From: Anaerolineales bacterium
GTDB lineage: Bacteria > Chloroflexota > Anaerolineae > Anaerolineales > UBA11579
DNA length: 64,000 nt
Assembly: GCA_019637675.1 (NCBI GenBank)
Contig: JAHBVE010000001.1
Span: 1 to 64,000 of the forward strand
Direction: 5' to 3'
Both the position numbers and the translations under genes were made by a program. How positions within the stretch are numbered: position 1 is the first letter of the stretch; the number at the start of each line of letters is the position of its first letter. A model generated the notes under the pieces. The model was not told the DNA's origin. It made no database searches and worked only from the letters and a program-made list of their open reading frames with translations. Of the stretch, positions 41,598 to 48,535 are shown one piece after another.

Positions 41598-42686
41598 CTA
41601 GGGTACCATGCCCGCTTCTTCGATCATGGCTGCGCTACCGCCCATGTCGGACAGGCCACCCAGGGTGATGTCCGGCGTGGTCAGCTCGCTCAGCGGAACC
41701 AGCAGGGTGGAGGTGGATACACCTTCAACCAGCGGGTACTCAAAGGTGCTGCTGGCGAAGTACTGCTGCGCCACCTGCGACAGCATGAACTGCAGGAAAC
41801 GCTCGGCGTTGTCCTGGTTCCTGCTGGTCGCCAGAATGCCGGCGCCAGACACCATCACGAGCGAGTCCGGGCCGCCATTGTTCAGGTAGTGGTTGCGGGC
41901 GGCGTAACCCTCACCCTGCTCCGCCAGGAAGCGGTACAGGTAGTAGTGGTTCACGAAACCTACTTCCACTTCGCCCGAGGCAACCGCTTCCACCACGCCA
42001 GTGTTGTTGGAGTAGTACACGGGGTTGTTGGCAGCGATGCCCTCGAGCCAGGCGCGGGTCTCATCTTCGCCCCACAGCTGGCGCATGGCGGTCACCATGG
42101 TGACGAAGGACGCGTTGGTTGGGGGCACACCGATGCGGCCGTTCCACTCCGGCGCAGTGAAGCCGCGTAGGTCAGTGGGCAGATCGGCGGGGGTCAGGCT
42201 GTCGGTGTTGTAGACCACGATGCGGGCACGGGCGGTGATGCCGACCCAAGCGCCGTTGGGGGAAGCGTAGCCGGGGGCCACGCGCTCCAGGATGCTGCTG
42301 GGCAGAGTGGTCAAGAGGCCGGCATCCTCTATGGCGCCGATGCCGCCCGGGTCCTGAGCGTAGAAGACATCCGCGGGGGAGTTGGCGCCCTCTTCGAGGA
42401 TGGCGGCGGCCATCTCGGCGGTGCTGCCGTAGCGCACTTCGACCTCGATGCCAGTGGCATCCGCGAACTGCTGGATGATAGGAGCAACCAGGCTCTCACT
42501 GCGGCCTGAGTAGATAACCAGTTTGCCAGGGTCGGCAGGAGCGGCTTCTTGCTCAATTGGGGCAGCAGGCTCGGTCGGCTCGGCGGTCGCAGCGACCACC
42601 GCAGTCGGCTGGGGTGCTGGAGCGCAGGCGCCGAGAAGCAAACCAACCATGAGAATGAAACTAAGAACTGCAAACTTACGGGACAT
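41598..42686 (-). CDS. fbpA: Fe(III)-type ABC transporter substrate-binding lipoprotein
   Basis: A 362-residue binding protein: lipobox LLGAC with Cys at 21, a Pro/Ala/Thr linker to about residue 52, and a class II binding fold (LVIYSGRSESLVAPIIQQFADATGIEVEVRYGSTAEMAA). The tyrosine-rich NHYYLYRF segment matches the Fe(III)-coordinating Tyr pair of FbpA/FutA proteins. GAAGGAGAAC precedes the ATG. It delivers ferric iron to FbpB/FbpC. A perfect palindrome in its leader suggests metal-dependent repression. Confidence 0.9.
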   Translation of the reverse strand: MSRKFAVLSFILMVGLLLGACAPAPQPTAVVAATAEPTEPAAPIEQEAAPADPGKLVIYSGRSESLVAPIIQQFADATGIEVEVRYGSTAEMAAAILEEGANSPADVFYAQDPGGIGAIEDAGLLTTLPSSILERVAPGYASPNGAWVGITARARIVVYNTDSLTPADLPTDLRGFTAPEWNGRIGVPPTNASFVTMVTAMRQLWGEDETRAWLEGIAANNPVYYSNNTGVVEAVASGEVEVGFVNHYYLYRFLAEQGEGYAARNHYLNNGGPDSLVMVSGAGILATSRNQDNAERFLQFMLSQVAQQYFASSTFEYPLVEGVSTSTLLVPLSELTTPDITLGGLSDMGGSAAMIEEAGMVP

Positions 42687-42713
42687 GTTCTCCTTCTTCG
42701 GAACTGTTTTTTT

Positions 42714-42747
42714 GTGAATAGGGCCCTATTCACTTGGCGAGAGTATA
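42714..42747 (-). promoter_or_regulatory. fbpABC promoter and 20-bp palindromic operator
   Basis: GTGAATAGGGCCCTATTCAC (42714-42733) is a perfect 20-base palindrome about 28 bases before the fbpA ATG. On the minus strand a TATACT (42747-42742) lies just upstream, so the palindrome starts near +8. A metalloregulator of the Fur, DtxR or MntR type is a reasonable binder, but the sequence is not an exact consensus of any of them. Confidence 0.75.
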
Positions 42748-42835
42748 GGGGGCGGACGCCGAATTTCATATAGACCAAGGAGAATATGGTGTTCAACGAG
42801 GTTAAACCCTTAGTCCGAAGCGGTAGAGCAATTTT

Positions 42836-42941
42836 GCGTGGCTGCGCCACGCGTTGTAGTTTCTACCGGGCTTCGCCCGATAACGAAACTACGAGCCGGT
42901 TTTTTGGATGAGGTGGATTGCGCGGCCCAGCCGCGCAATCC
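42836..42941. other. Cluster of three strong hairpins in a gene-free stretch
   Basis: Hairpin A GCGTGGC-TGC-GCCACGC (42836-42852), hairpin B GTAGTTTC...GAAACTAC (42856-42892, with inner GGGC-TTC-GCCC) and hairpin C GGATTGCGCGGC-CCA-GCCGCGCAATCC (42915-42941). A T6 run (42900-42905) follows B. They could be a small RNA, a terminator array or a dispersed repeat. No open frame fits them. The gene-free stretch runs from 42748 to 43206. Confidence 0.6.
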
Positions 42942-43034
42942 TCACAACGCGGATGGGTAACTCCCGCGTGATATAGAAGATATGCCAGCAAGGATCCTTC
43001 GCTGGCGCGGGCTCGGCGGTCAGGTGTTGGTATA

Positions 43035-43160
43035 GATACCCGCTCAGGATGACACGCATGTGAGGGCGGTCGGGTGTGGATGTCGATACCCACTCAGGAT
43101 GACACGCATGTGAGGGCGGTCGGGTATGGATGTAGATACCCGCTCAGGATGACATGGCGC
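43035..43160. repeat. 50-bp tandem repeat, 2.5 copies
   Basis: Units start with GATACCC(G/A)CTCAGGATGACA at 43035, 43085 and 43135; units one and two differ at only a few positions (…GGGCGGTCGGGT(G/A)TGGATGT(C/A)). The CTCAGGATGACA module resembles dispersed fragments at about 25180 and 54945 in inverse orientation. The stretch to 43206 holds nothing else visible. Confidence 0.85.
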
Positions 43161-43206
43161 GAGAGGTGCAAGGCCTAGGGCGGGTCTCAGATCCGCCCAC
43201 GCGGAA

Positions 43207-43929
43207 CTATTTCCCTGCGGCCAGGTAGCGCTTGCGCTCGGCGGGCGTGAGGTGCTCGATGGCGTAGCGCAGCATGGTGCGCGGCATGCTGGCGGCGTAC
43301 TTGCCGAGGAAGGCGTGCATGCGGGCCGGATCCTGGTCGCCGGCGAAGCGCAGCCAGCCGCCCGCCGCTTTGTGGATGAGGTCTTCTTTGTCCTTGAGCA
43401 GCATCTCGGCGATGGCGAAGGTGTCGTCCACTTCGCCGTGGCGCAGGAAGTAGCCGGTGGCTACGATGGCAGTGCGCCGCTCCCACATATTCCTGGAGCG
43501 CGCCAGGGTGTAGAGCGGCTTGCGCGGCTTATCGTGCAAGTAACCGCCGACCACGTACACCGCGGCCAGATCCACCAGATCCCAGTTGTTAATGCGGTCA
43601 TGGCGGCGCAAGTAGAGCTTGTACAGCTCGGCGCGGCGCTCTGGCGTGGTCTTCTTGCTGCGTGCGTCCTTATCCATAATGCTCATGGCGCCGGCGCGCA
43701 CCTCGTGCAGCTTGTGCTCCATCAGCTTTTCGAGCTCGGCGGCCGGCATGCCCATGAACTGCTTGGCGAGGGCGAACACATCGCCCATGCGAACGCCCAG
43801 GAATTTGTCGCCGGCGCCGTAGTCGCCCTCGCCTGATTTGAAATAGCGCTGGATCTTGTGCAGCTCTGCATCCGACTGTTTGGTCTTGAGCTGCTTGATG
43901 AAGTTTGCGGCGGTCAGAGTTGGCGTCAT
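43207..43929 (-). CDS. DNA alkylation repair protein (AlkD-like HEAT-repeat glycosylase)
   Basis: A 240-residue all-helical protein of the AlkD family: LKTKQSDAELHKIQRYFKSGEGDYGAGDKFLGVRMGDVFALAK at the start, HEVRAGAMSIM, and NNWDLVDLAAVYVVGGYL carrying the catalytic Asp region. It excises N3/N7-alkylated bases. Its ATG overlaps the stop of the SRPBCC gene by four bases; a longer frame to 44307 is an artefact. Confidence 0.9.
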   Translation of the reverse strand: MTPTLTAANFIKQLKTKQSDAELHKIQRYFKSGEGDYGAGDKFLGVRMGDVFALAKQFMGMPAAELEKLMEHKLHEVRAGAMSIMDKDARSKKTTPERRAELYKLYLRRHDRINNWDLVDLAAVYVVGGYLHDKPRKPLYTLARSRNMWERRTAIVATGYFLRHGEVDDTFAIAEMLLKDKEDLIHKAAGGWLRFAGDQDPARMHAFLGKYAASMPRTMLRYAIEHLTPAERKRYLAAGK

Positions 43930-44420
43930 GGGTTCTCGGAGGCTTCGGTGATCTTGTCGGCCATCTCGTGCAGGCCGAGGGCGGCGTAGACGCGGAAGGG
44001 GCTGACCGGCAGGCCGTATTCGGTGATGGTGAGCTCGGTGAAGCTGCCCAGGGCGCGGAAGGTGACCTGGGTGCGCTGGTCTTGCGGAAAGTCGGCCGGC
44101 ATGCCGATCGACTCGGGCGCGATGCGCGCCCCGCGGGCATCCGCCAGGTTGTGGATGTACTCGATGCGCTGGTTGGGGATGATGCGCGTGTATTCGATAA
44201 GCGAGTAGTGCTCTGCGCCGTCGGGAGCGCGCATGCTGACCAGCGTACGACCGCCTTCGCGGAAGTCCATCTCGCATACCGGGCAGGTGTAGTGCTGCGG
44301 CCCCCACCAGCGGCGCATCTGCTCCGGCGTGCTCCAGGCACGCCAGGCGACCTCGAGCGGCGCATTCACAATGCGCCGCACCACCAGGTCTTGGGTGGCG
44401 GGCGGGTTACTTTCCGTCAT
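43926..44420 (-). CDS. SRPBCC (AHSA1-type) domain protein
   Basis: A 164-residue START-fold protein: VVRRIVNAPLEVAWRAWSTPEQMRRWWGPQ at the start and a C-terminal helix (PFRVYAALGLHEMADKI). Such proteins are often paired with ArsR-like regulators and VOC proteins. It bears CPVC, a possible metal or redox site. It overlaps the upstream VOC gene by 14 bases. Confidence 0.9.
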   Translation of the reverse strand: MTESNPPATQDLVVRRIVNAPLEVAWRAWSTPEQMRRWWGPQHYTCPVCEMDFREGGRTLVSMRAPDGAEHYSLIEYTRIIPNQRIEYIHNLADARGARIAPESIGMPADFPQDQRTQVTFRALGSFTELTITEYGLPVSPFRVYAALGLHEMADKITEASENP

Positions 44421-44871
44421 AGGCGTCTTGCAGACCCTGCATGTCGAGCTTGCGCATCTTCAGCATGGCTTGCACCACCCGGCCGGCCTTCTCCGGATCG
44501 GAATCCCCCATCAGCTTGCCCAGCAGGGTAGGCACCACCTGCCACCAGACGCCAAAGCGGTCTTTGACCCAGCCGCACATGGAGTGCTCGCCACCGTCTT
44601 CGGCTAAGCGCTCCCAGAAGTGATCCACCTCGTCTTGGGTCTCGCAGTTGATGAAGAGTGAGATGCCCTCGGTGAAACGGAAGTTGTCGCCCGGCGCGTC
44701 GATGGCATAAAACTCCTGCCCGTGCAGTTCAAACTGGCCCATGGCCAGCTGGCCGTCGGGCATCTGGGTCTTGGCGTTGATCTTGGCGTCTTTGAAGACT
44801 GAGGCATAGAAATCCAGCGCTTCGCTGCCGCGGCCGTTGTTGAAGACAAGGAAAGTCACAACTTTTTGCAT
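44407..44871 (-). CDS. PhnB/VOC-family protein
   Basis: A 154-residue protein with the PhnB-like 3-demethylubiquinone-9 methyltransferase fold: VTFLVFNNGRGSEALDFYASVF, FELHGQEFYAIDAP, ISLFINCETQDEVDHFWERL and GWVKDRFGVWWQVVP. It probably binds a small hydrophobic ligand. It is the second gene of the ArsR operon. Confidence 0.9.
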   Translation of the reverse strand: MQKVVTFLVFNNGRGSEALDFYASVFKDAKINAKTQMPDGQLAMGQFELHGQEFYAIDAPGDNFRFTEGISLFINCETQDEVDHFWERLAEDGGEHSMCGWVKDRFGVWWQVVPTLLGKLMGDSDPEKAGRVVQAMLKMRKLDMQGLQDAYDGK

Positions 44872-44880
44872 ATTGAGCTC

Positions 44881-45234
44881 CTAGTGTTTGTTGCCTGGCC
44901 GCGTCAGACGGCGGCGTTTAGGCTGGGTTTGTACTTCGAAGAGGTGCTGCTCCAGCGCGTCAAGACGGCCGTCCCACAAGCGCGCAAAGCTATCCAGCCA
45001 GCTTTCGAGCTGGCGGAAGCGGGCGGCTTGCAGCGCATAAATGCGCCGCTGCGCCACGGCCTGGGCCTGTACCAGGCCGGCCGCGCTGAGCACCTGCAGG
45101 TGCTTGGAGACCTGCGGCTGGCGCAGGCGCAGCGCCTGGGCGATCTCGCCCACGGAGCGCGGGCCGCCGCGCAGATACTCCACCATGCGCAGGCGGTTGG
45201 GCTCGGCCAGGGCGTTGAAGACTTCGCTGTTCAT
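44881..45234 (-). CDS. ArsR-family transcriptional regulator
   Basis: A 117-residue winged-helix regulator: EVFNALAEPNRLRMVEYLRGGPRSVGEIAQALRLRQPQVSKHLQVLSAAGLVQAQAVAQRRIYAL. It lacks the metal-binding Cys pair of classical ArsR, matching the SRPBCC-linked subgroup. It heads the operon and probably represses itself through the palindrome at 45256-45279. Confidence 0.93.
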   Translation of the reverse strand: MNSEVFNALAEPNRLRMVEYLRGGPRSVGEIAQALRLRQPQVSKHLQVLSAAGLVQAQAVAQRRIYALQAARFRQLESWLDSFARLWDGRLDALEQHLFEVQTQPKRRRLTRPGNKH

Positions 45235-45240
45235 GCTCTA

Positions 45241-45279
45241 TATATACCCTAAGTAGAATATTCCTGTCAAGGAATATTC
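45241..45279 (-). promoter_or_regulatory. ArsR operon promoter with palindromic operator
   Basis: GAATATTCC-N6-GGAATATTC (45256-45279) is a perfect palindrome whose six-base centre is the -35 box TTGACA (minus strand, 45270-45265). The -10 TATATA (45246-45241) follows after 18 bases and ends six bases before the ATG, so the mRNA should be leaderless. Confidence 0.85.
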
Positions 45280-45292
45280 ACGAGGAAAAAAA

Positions 45293-45487
45293 CTATTCGT
45301 CCCCTAAAGTCGCGATCTGGCGCAGCAAACCGATGGCCAGCAGGCCGATGCTCAGACCCTCGCTGCCGCTGATGGCGACCTGGCTGCCACGCTGTTCGGC
45401 CCGGCGCAGCAACAATACGCCCGCGGCCAGACCCATGAAGGCTCCCAAGATGGCGCTGACGGCCAGCAGGCTGTTGTTGTTCTTCAT
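45293..45487 (-). CDS. Small one- or two-TM protein
   Basis: A 64-residue protein with two short hydrophobic segments (about 8-26 and 42-58). It overlaps the upstream membrane gene by four bases (ATGA), which supports it being translated. The N-terminal LLAVSAILGAFMGLAAGVLLLRR is typical of YtxH-like stress proteins; this is a weak match. Confidence 0.6.
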   Translation of the reverse strand: MKNNNSLLAVSAILGAFMGLAAGVLLLRRAEQRGSQVAISGSEGLSIGLLAIGLLRQIATLGDE

Positions 45488-45930
45488 CGCAAGTGCTTCC
45501 TTCGGTCAAAGATGCGGCTGAACGCATTGGCCCAGCTTTGGGCGGCCAGCATGGGCTTGGCGGCGTAGTCTGCGCCGCGCAGGATAGCCGTGTTGGCTTG
45601 CTGCAGCCAACGATGGACATAGATGGTGTGTTCCGGGATCCAGCGCATGCTGCGGCCGAGCAGGTAGATGGCCGCCACCAGGGCCAGCAGGATGACTAAG
45701 CCCATCAGCAGCAGCGGGATGGCCAGCACCACGGTGGCGAGCTGCGAGGCACGCGTGGCCGTGCCGGCCTGCGAGGTGAGCAAAGCATACAGCCCAAAGC
45801 CGCCCAGCGCCGTGCCGAGCACCAGGGGCAGGGCGATCTGCAGCCAGACCTGGCGCACATGGCGGCGGCGAGCGGCTGGGTGCCGGGTGGCGGTGTACAG
45901 CTCTTCGGTATGCGGGTACTGGCTGCGCAT
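45484..45930 (-). CDS. Two-TM membrane protein of unknown function
   Basis: A 148-residue protein: basic N terminus, two membrane helices (about 28-50 and 66-92) and an amphipathic C-terminal region (ILRGADYAAKPMLAAQSWANAFSRIFDRRKHLR). Function unknown. TATACT lies seven bases before the ATG at 45930, so this start is leaderless and preferred to the GTG two codons upstream. It is translated with the small downstream membrane protein. Confidence 0.65.
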   Translation of the reverse strand: MRSQYPHTEELYTATRHPAARRRHVRQVWLQIALPLVLGTALGGFGLYALLTSQAGTATRASQLATVVLAIPLLLMGLVILLALVAAIYLLGRSMRWIPEHTIYVHRWLQQANTAILRGADYAAKPMLAAQSWANAFSRIFDRRKHLR

Positions 45931-45937
45931 AGGCACA

Positions 45938-45943
45938 AGTATA
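45938..45943 (-). promoter_or_regulatory. -10 box of the two-TM membrane gene
   Basis: TATACT on the minus strand, seven bases before the ATG at 45930. Confidence 0.6.
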
Positions 45944-45953
45944 GCGGATGTGT

Positions 45954-46002
45954 GCGCAAAGCAAGAAAGCCCGACGGTCCGTCGGGCTTTCTTGCTTTGC
46001 GC
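45954..46002. terminator. Long perfect hairpin downstream of hsp20
   Basis: GCGCAAAGCAAGAAAGCCCGACG (23 bases, 45954-45976) pairs perfectly with 45980-46002 around a three-base loop. On the minus strand it lies beyond the hsp20 stop and the 17-bp repeats. The lower stem holds TTTCTTGCTTT rather than a clean T run. Confidence 0.8.
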
Positions 46003-46104
46003 GGGGTTTACTTGGCCGCGGGGTTTACTTGGCCGCGAAGTTTACTTGGCCGCGAAGTTTACTTGGCCGCGAAGTTTACTTGGCCGCCAAGTTTACTTGG
46101 CGAG
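46003..46104. repeat. 17-bp tandem repeat, six copies, at the 3' end of hsp20
   Basis: Units (G/C)(G/A)(G/A)GTTTACTTGGCCGC at 46003, 46020, 46037, 46054, 46071 and 46088. Read on the minus strand each unit contains GCCAAGTAAAC, which is the last codons and stop of hsp20, so the array looks like slipped duplication of the gene end. Confidence 0.92.
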
Positions 46105-46479
46105 CACGGCGATCTTCTTGCTCTTGGCGTGCTCAGCCTTGGCGACGTGCAGGGTCAGCACCCCATCGTGCATCTCGGCCTGGGCGCGCTCGGCGTCAAG
46201 GTCGCTGGGCAGGCGCAGGGTGCGCTCGAAGCGGCCGCTGGGCAGCTCGCTCAGCAGGACCTGCTCGTTCTCATCCAAAACCTGGTTGGCGAACTCACCC
46301 TGAATGGTGATGGTGTTCTCCAGCACTTCGATCTGGACGTCTTCGGCCTTCAGGCCGGGCAGGTAGGCCCGCAATACATACTCCTCGCCATTGGCGCTGA
46401 CATCCACGGGCACGTGCACGTTGGTGTTGCGCACCTGGCTGAAGCGGCGGGTGCGGGGGTTGAGGTAAAGGGTCATCAT
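46093..46479 (-). CDS. Small heat shock protein Hsp20 (alpha-crystallin family)
   Basis: A 128-residue ATP-independent holdase: a short N-terminal arm, the alpha-crystallin domain (VPVDVSANGEEYVLRAYLPGLKAEDVQIEVLENTITIQGE, ending DGVLTLHVAKAE) and a short tail without the usual IxI motif at its canonical place, though IAVL may replace it. AGGAG lies about ten bases upstream. The last codons lie within the 17-bp repeat array, so the stop codon is repeated downstream. Confidence 0.92.
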   Translation of the reverse strand: MMTLYLNPRTRRFSQVRNTNVHVPVDVSANGEEYVLRAYLPGLKAEDVQIEVLENTITIQGEFANQVLDENEQVLLSELPSGRFERTLRLPSDLDAERAQAEMHDGVLTLHVAKAEHAKSKKIAVLAK

Positions 46480-46627
46480 GGTTCACACTCTCCTAAACAA
46501 TAAGATTTTGCGGGCATGGTAGCCCGCCTGTATAAGAAATCGATCATCGCTGTATCAGCGATCTGTTAATCCAGCCCCTGGAGTTACTGCCCGCCTGATG
46601 AGAGTGCTGCCAGCATGCGCTCATTGG

Positions 46628-46633
46628 TATACT
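46628..46633 (+). promoter_or_regulatory. -10 box of the tRNA-Pro transcript
   Basis: TATACT, ten bases before the tRNA 5' end. No clear -35. Upstream, 46480-46627 contains a small inverted repeat GATCATCGCTG-TAT-CAGCGATC near 46541-46562 and nothing else obvious. Confidence 0.5.
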
Positions 46634-46643
46634 GGGCGTGCTG

Positions 46644-46717
46644 CGGGGTGTAGCGCAGCCTGGCAGCGCACCGCGTTTGGGACGCGGTGGTCGGCGGTTC
46701 GAATCCGCCCACCCCGA
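46644..46717 (+). tRNA. tRNA-Pro (anticodon TGG)
   Basis: Acceptor CGGGGTG (46644-46650) with CACCCCG (46710-46716), discriminator A46717. Anticodon stem CCGCG/CGCGG with loop TTTGGGA gives anticodon TGG (46678-46680). T arm GGTTCGAATCC. No encoded CCA. Only two bases separate it from the next gene's ATG. Confidence 0.96.
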
Positions 46718-46719
46718 CT

Positions 46720-47061
46720 ATGTTCAAAACCAAGAACTTTGTTCGTAACAACCGCAAAGCCCACGGCGTGATCGAAGCCGTGCATCTGGACGCCAACGGC
46801 CAGTTGGACTGGGTGCGCGCCTACGAGCGCCGCGGGCCAACCTGGTCTGACACCGTCTTGCTGGACCGGGATGCCCTGATCCAACGCCTGCAGGCCGGCA
46901 AGCGCTTCTATATTGGCGACCGCCGCGAGCAGTGGGCCTCCGAGTTCGAGCTGGGCGAGCGCCTGCGCCTGAAGAAGACCCACCAGGGAACGTATCTGGT
47001 GCTGGGCGAGGGCCGCGGCGACCTGCCGCAGGACTGGCTGGAGGGCGCACCGCTGGTGTAG
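46720..47061 (+). CDS. Hypothetical protein starting two bases after tRNA-Pro
   Basis: A 113-residue soluble protein (FKTKNFVRNNRKAHGVIEAVHLDANGQLDWVRAYERRG ... RLRLKKTHQGTYLVLGEGRGDLP), rich in charged residues, family not recognised. The ATG at 46720 follows the tRNA discriminator after CT; there is no space for a Shine-Dalgarno site. Trimming of the tRNA 3' end would release a leaderless mRNA. The longer frame starting inside the tRNA gene is unlikely. A terminator follows. Confidence 0.7.
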   Translation: MFKTKNFVRNNRKAHGVIEAVHLDANGQLDWVRAYERRGPTWSDTVLLDRDALIQRLQAGKRFYIGDRREQWASEFELGERLRLKKTHQGTYLVLGEGRGDLPQDWLEGAPLV

Positions 47062-47080
47062 CCTGCACTCAACGGATATG

Positions 47081-47112
47081 AACGCACGCGCTTGCCGCGT
47101 GCGTTTTGCTTA
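47081..47112 (+). terminator. Terminator after the tRNA-Pro/ORF transcript
   Basis: AACGCACGCG (47081-47090), loop CTTGC, CGCGTGCGTT (47096-47105), then TTGCTT. Confidence 0.82.
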
Positions 47113-47134
47113 TCTAGCTTCGCACAGGAGATCT

Positions 47135-48412
47135 ATGCGCACTTTCCTTGCAATTTGGGCCGGCCAGGTCGTTTCGCTGGTCAGCTCCGGCATGACCGGC
47201 TTTGCCCTCGGCCTGTGGGTGTACGAGCAGACCGGCCAGGCCACGCCGTTCGTGCTGATCGCGCTGTTCAACGCCATTCCGCCGTTCATCGTCAGCCCGT
47301 TCGCCGGGGTGCTGGTGGACCGCCTGAACCGCAAGACGGTCATGCTGCTGGCCGATACGGCCACCGCGGTGAGCACCCTGGTATTGATGGTGCTGTTCAA
47401 CCTGGGCCAGCTGGAATTGTGGCAGCTGTATCTCTCAGCGTTGGTCACCTCGGCGGCTGGCATCTTCCAGATGCTGGCCTACCAGACCATCGTCACCAGC
47501 CTGGTGCCGCGCGAGCAACTCAGCCGCGCCAACGCCATGGTGCAGACCGCCCAATCGCTGGCGGCGATCCTGTCGCCGGTGGCGGCCGCGGCGGCCTACG
47601 GCACACTGGGCTTGACTTTTATTTTTGGGCTGGATCTGGCGGGCTTCGCCGTGGCGGCGCTCATGCTGCTGCTGGCGCGCATTCCGCAGCCGGCGGCGCA
47701 AGGTGCCAAGGTGAGCCTGCTGGCCGATCTGCGCATGGGCTTTGATTTTCTGCGCACGCGGCCCGGCCTGGTTGGCCTGGCCTTGCTGATCTCGCTGCTC
47801 AATTTGATGTTGAGCGCCAGCACGGTGCTCTCGACCCCCATGATCCTGGGTTTTACCACCGCCCAGGTGCTGAGCGTGATGCAGAGCGTATCCAGCGTGG
47901 GCCTGCTGCTGGGCGGCGTGTGGGCCAGCGCCGGTCACCAGCCGCGCCGCAAAGTGCTCACGATCGTGTTGTGCGCCATCGTGAGCGGGTTGGGGCTGGC
48001 GGCCAGCGGCCTGCAGCCGAGCCCGGTGCTGATCGCGGTGGGCTTCTTCCTGTTCATGTTCCCGATCACAACTATCAATGCGTCGATCCGCGCCGTGGTG
48101 CAGGTCAAAGTGCCTGAGAATTTGCAGGGTCGCGTGTTTTCACTGATCGTAATGATCTCGCGGGCCGGCGTGCTGGTCTCGATGCTGTTCGCTGCCCCGC
48201 TGGCCGACCGTTTCTTTGAGCCGGCCATGGCGGTTGGCGGAGCGCTGGGCAGCGGGCCGCTGGGCGCCGTCTTGGGCGCCGGGCCAGGCCGCGGCATCGG
48301 CTTGATGCTGCTGGTCTCCGGCGTGGGGATGGTGCTGGCGGCGCTGGCGATGTACGCCTACCCGCGCATGCGCCATGTGGAGCGCGAGCTGCCGGACGTC
48401 AAGGCGGGCTAA
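47135..48412 (+). CDS. MFS transporter (drug-efflux type)
   Basis: A 425-residue permease with about 12 spans, start FLAIWAGQVVSLVSSGMTGFALGLWVYEQTG and the MFS loop GVLVDRLNRKTVML between TM2 and TM3. It resembles MFS_3/MdrC-like macrolide or drug exporters. AGGAG (47126-47130) supports ATG 47135; the frame continues upstream through the terminator, which is not credible coding sequence. Short Gly-rich loop insertions near the end (GGALGSGPLGAVLGAGPGRG). Confidence 0.9.
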   Translation: MRTFLAIWAGQVVSLVSSGMTGFALGLWVYEQTGQATPFVLIALFNAIPPFIVSPFAGVLVDRLNRKTVMLLADTATAVSTLVLMVLFNLGQLELWQLYLSALVTSAAGIFQMLAYQTIVTSLVPREQLSRANAMVQTAQSLAAILSPVAAAAAYGTLGLTFIFGLDLAGFAVAALMLLLARIPQPAAQGAKVSLLADLRMGFDFLRTRPGLVGLALLISLLNLMLSASTVLSTPMILGFTTAQVLSVMQSVSSVGLLLGGVWASAGHQPRRKVLTIVLCAIVSGLGLAASGLQPSPVLIAVGFFLFMFPITTINASIRAVVQVKVPENLQGRVFSLIVMISRAGVLVSMLFAAPLADRFFEPAMAVGGALGSGPLGAVLGAGPGRGIGLMLLVSGVGMVLAALAMYAYPRMRHVERELPDVKAG

Positions 48413-48523
48413 GGCTTGGCGCGCAACTTTGTCGAATGACTAACTGGAGCGAGCAGCCTTGTGTAGTAACTGTTTGATGTCTACAAGTGTATGCGCGGCC
48501 ACATGCACTTATGTAAGCTAGTT

Positions 48524-48529
48524 TACAAT
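48524..48529 (+). promoter_or_regulatory. -10 box of the FGE-like gene
   Basis: TACAAT ends six bases before the ATG at 48536; no ribosome-binding site. Confidence 0.6.
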
Positions 48530-48535
48530 TAAGCG

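Noticed and set aside
43930..44307. N-terminal extension of the AlkD-like frame
   Set aside because: It is read antisense-like through the SRPBCC gene in another frame; the ATG at 43929 with the ATGA overlap is the natural start.
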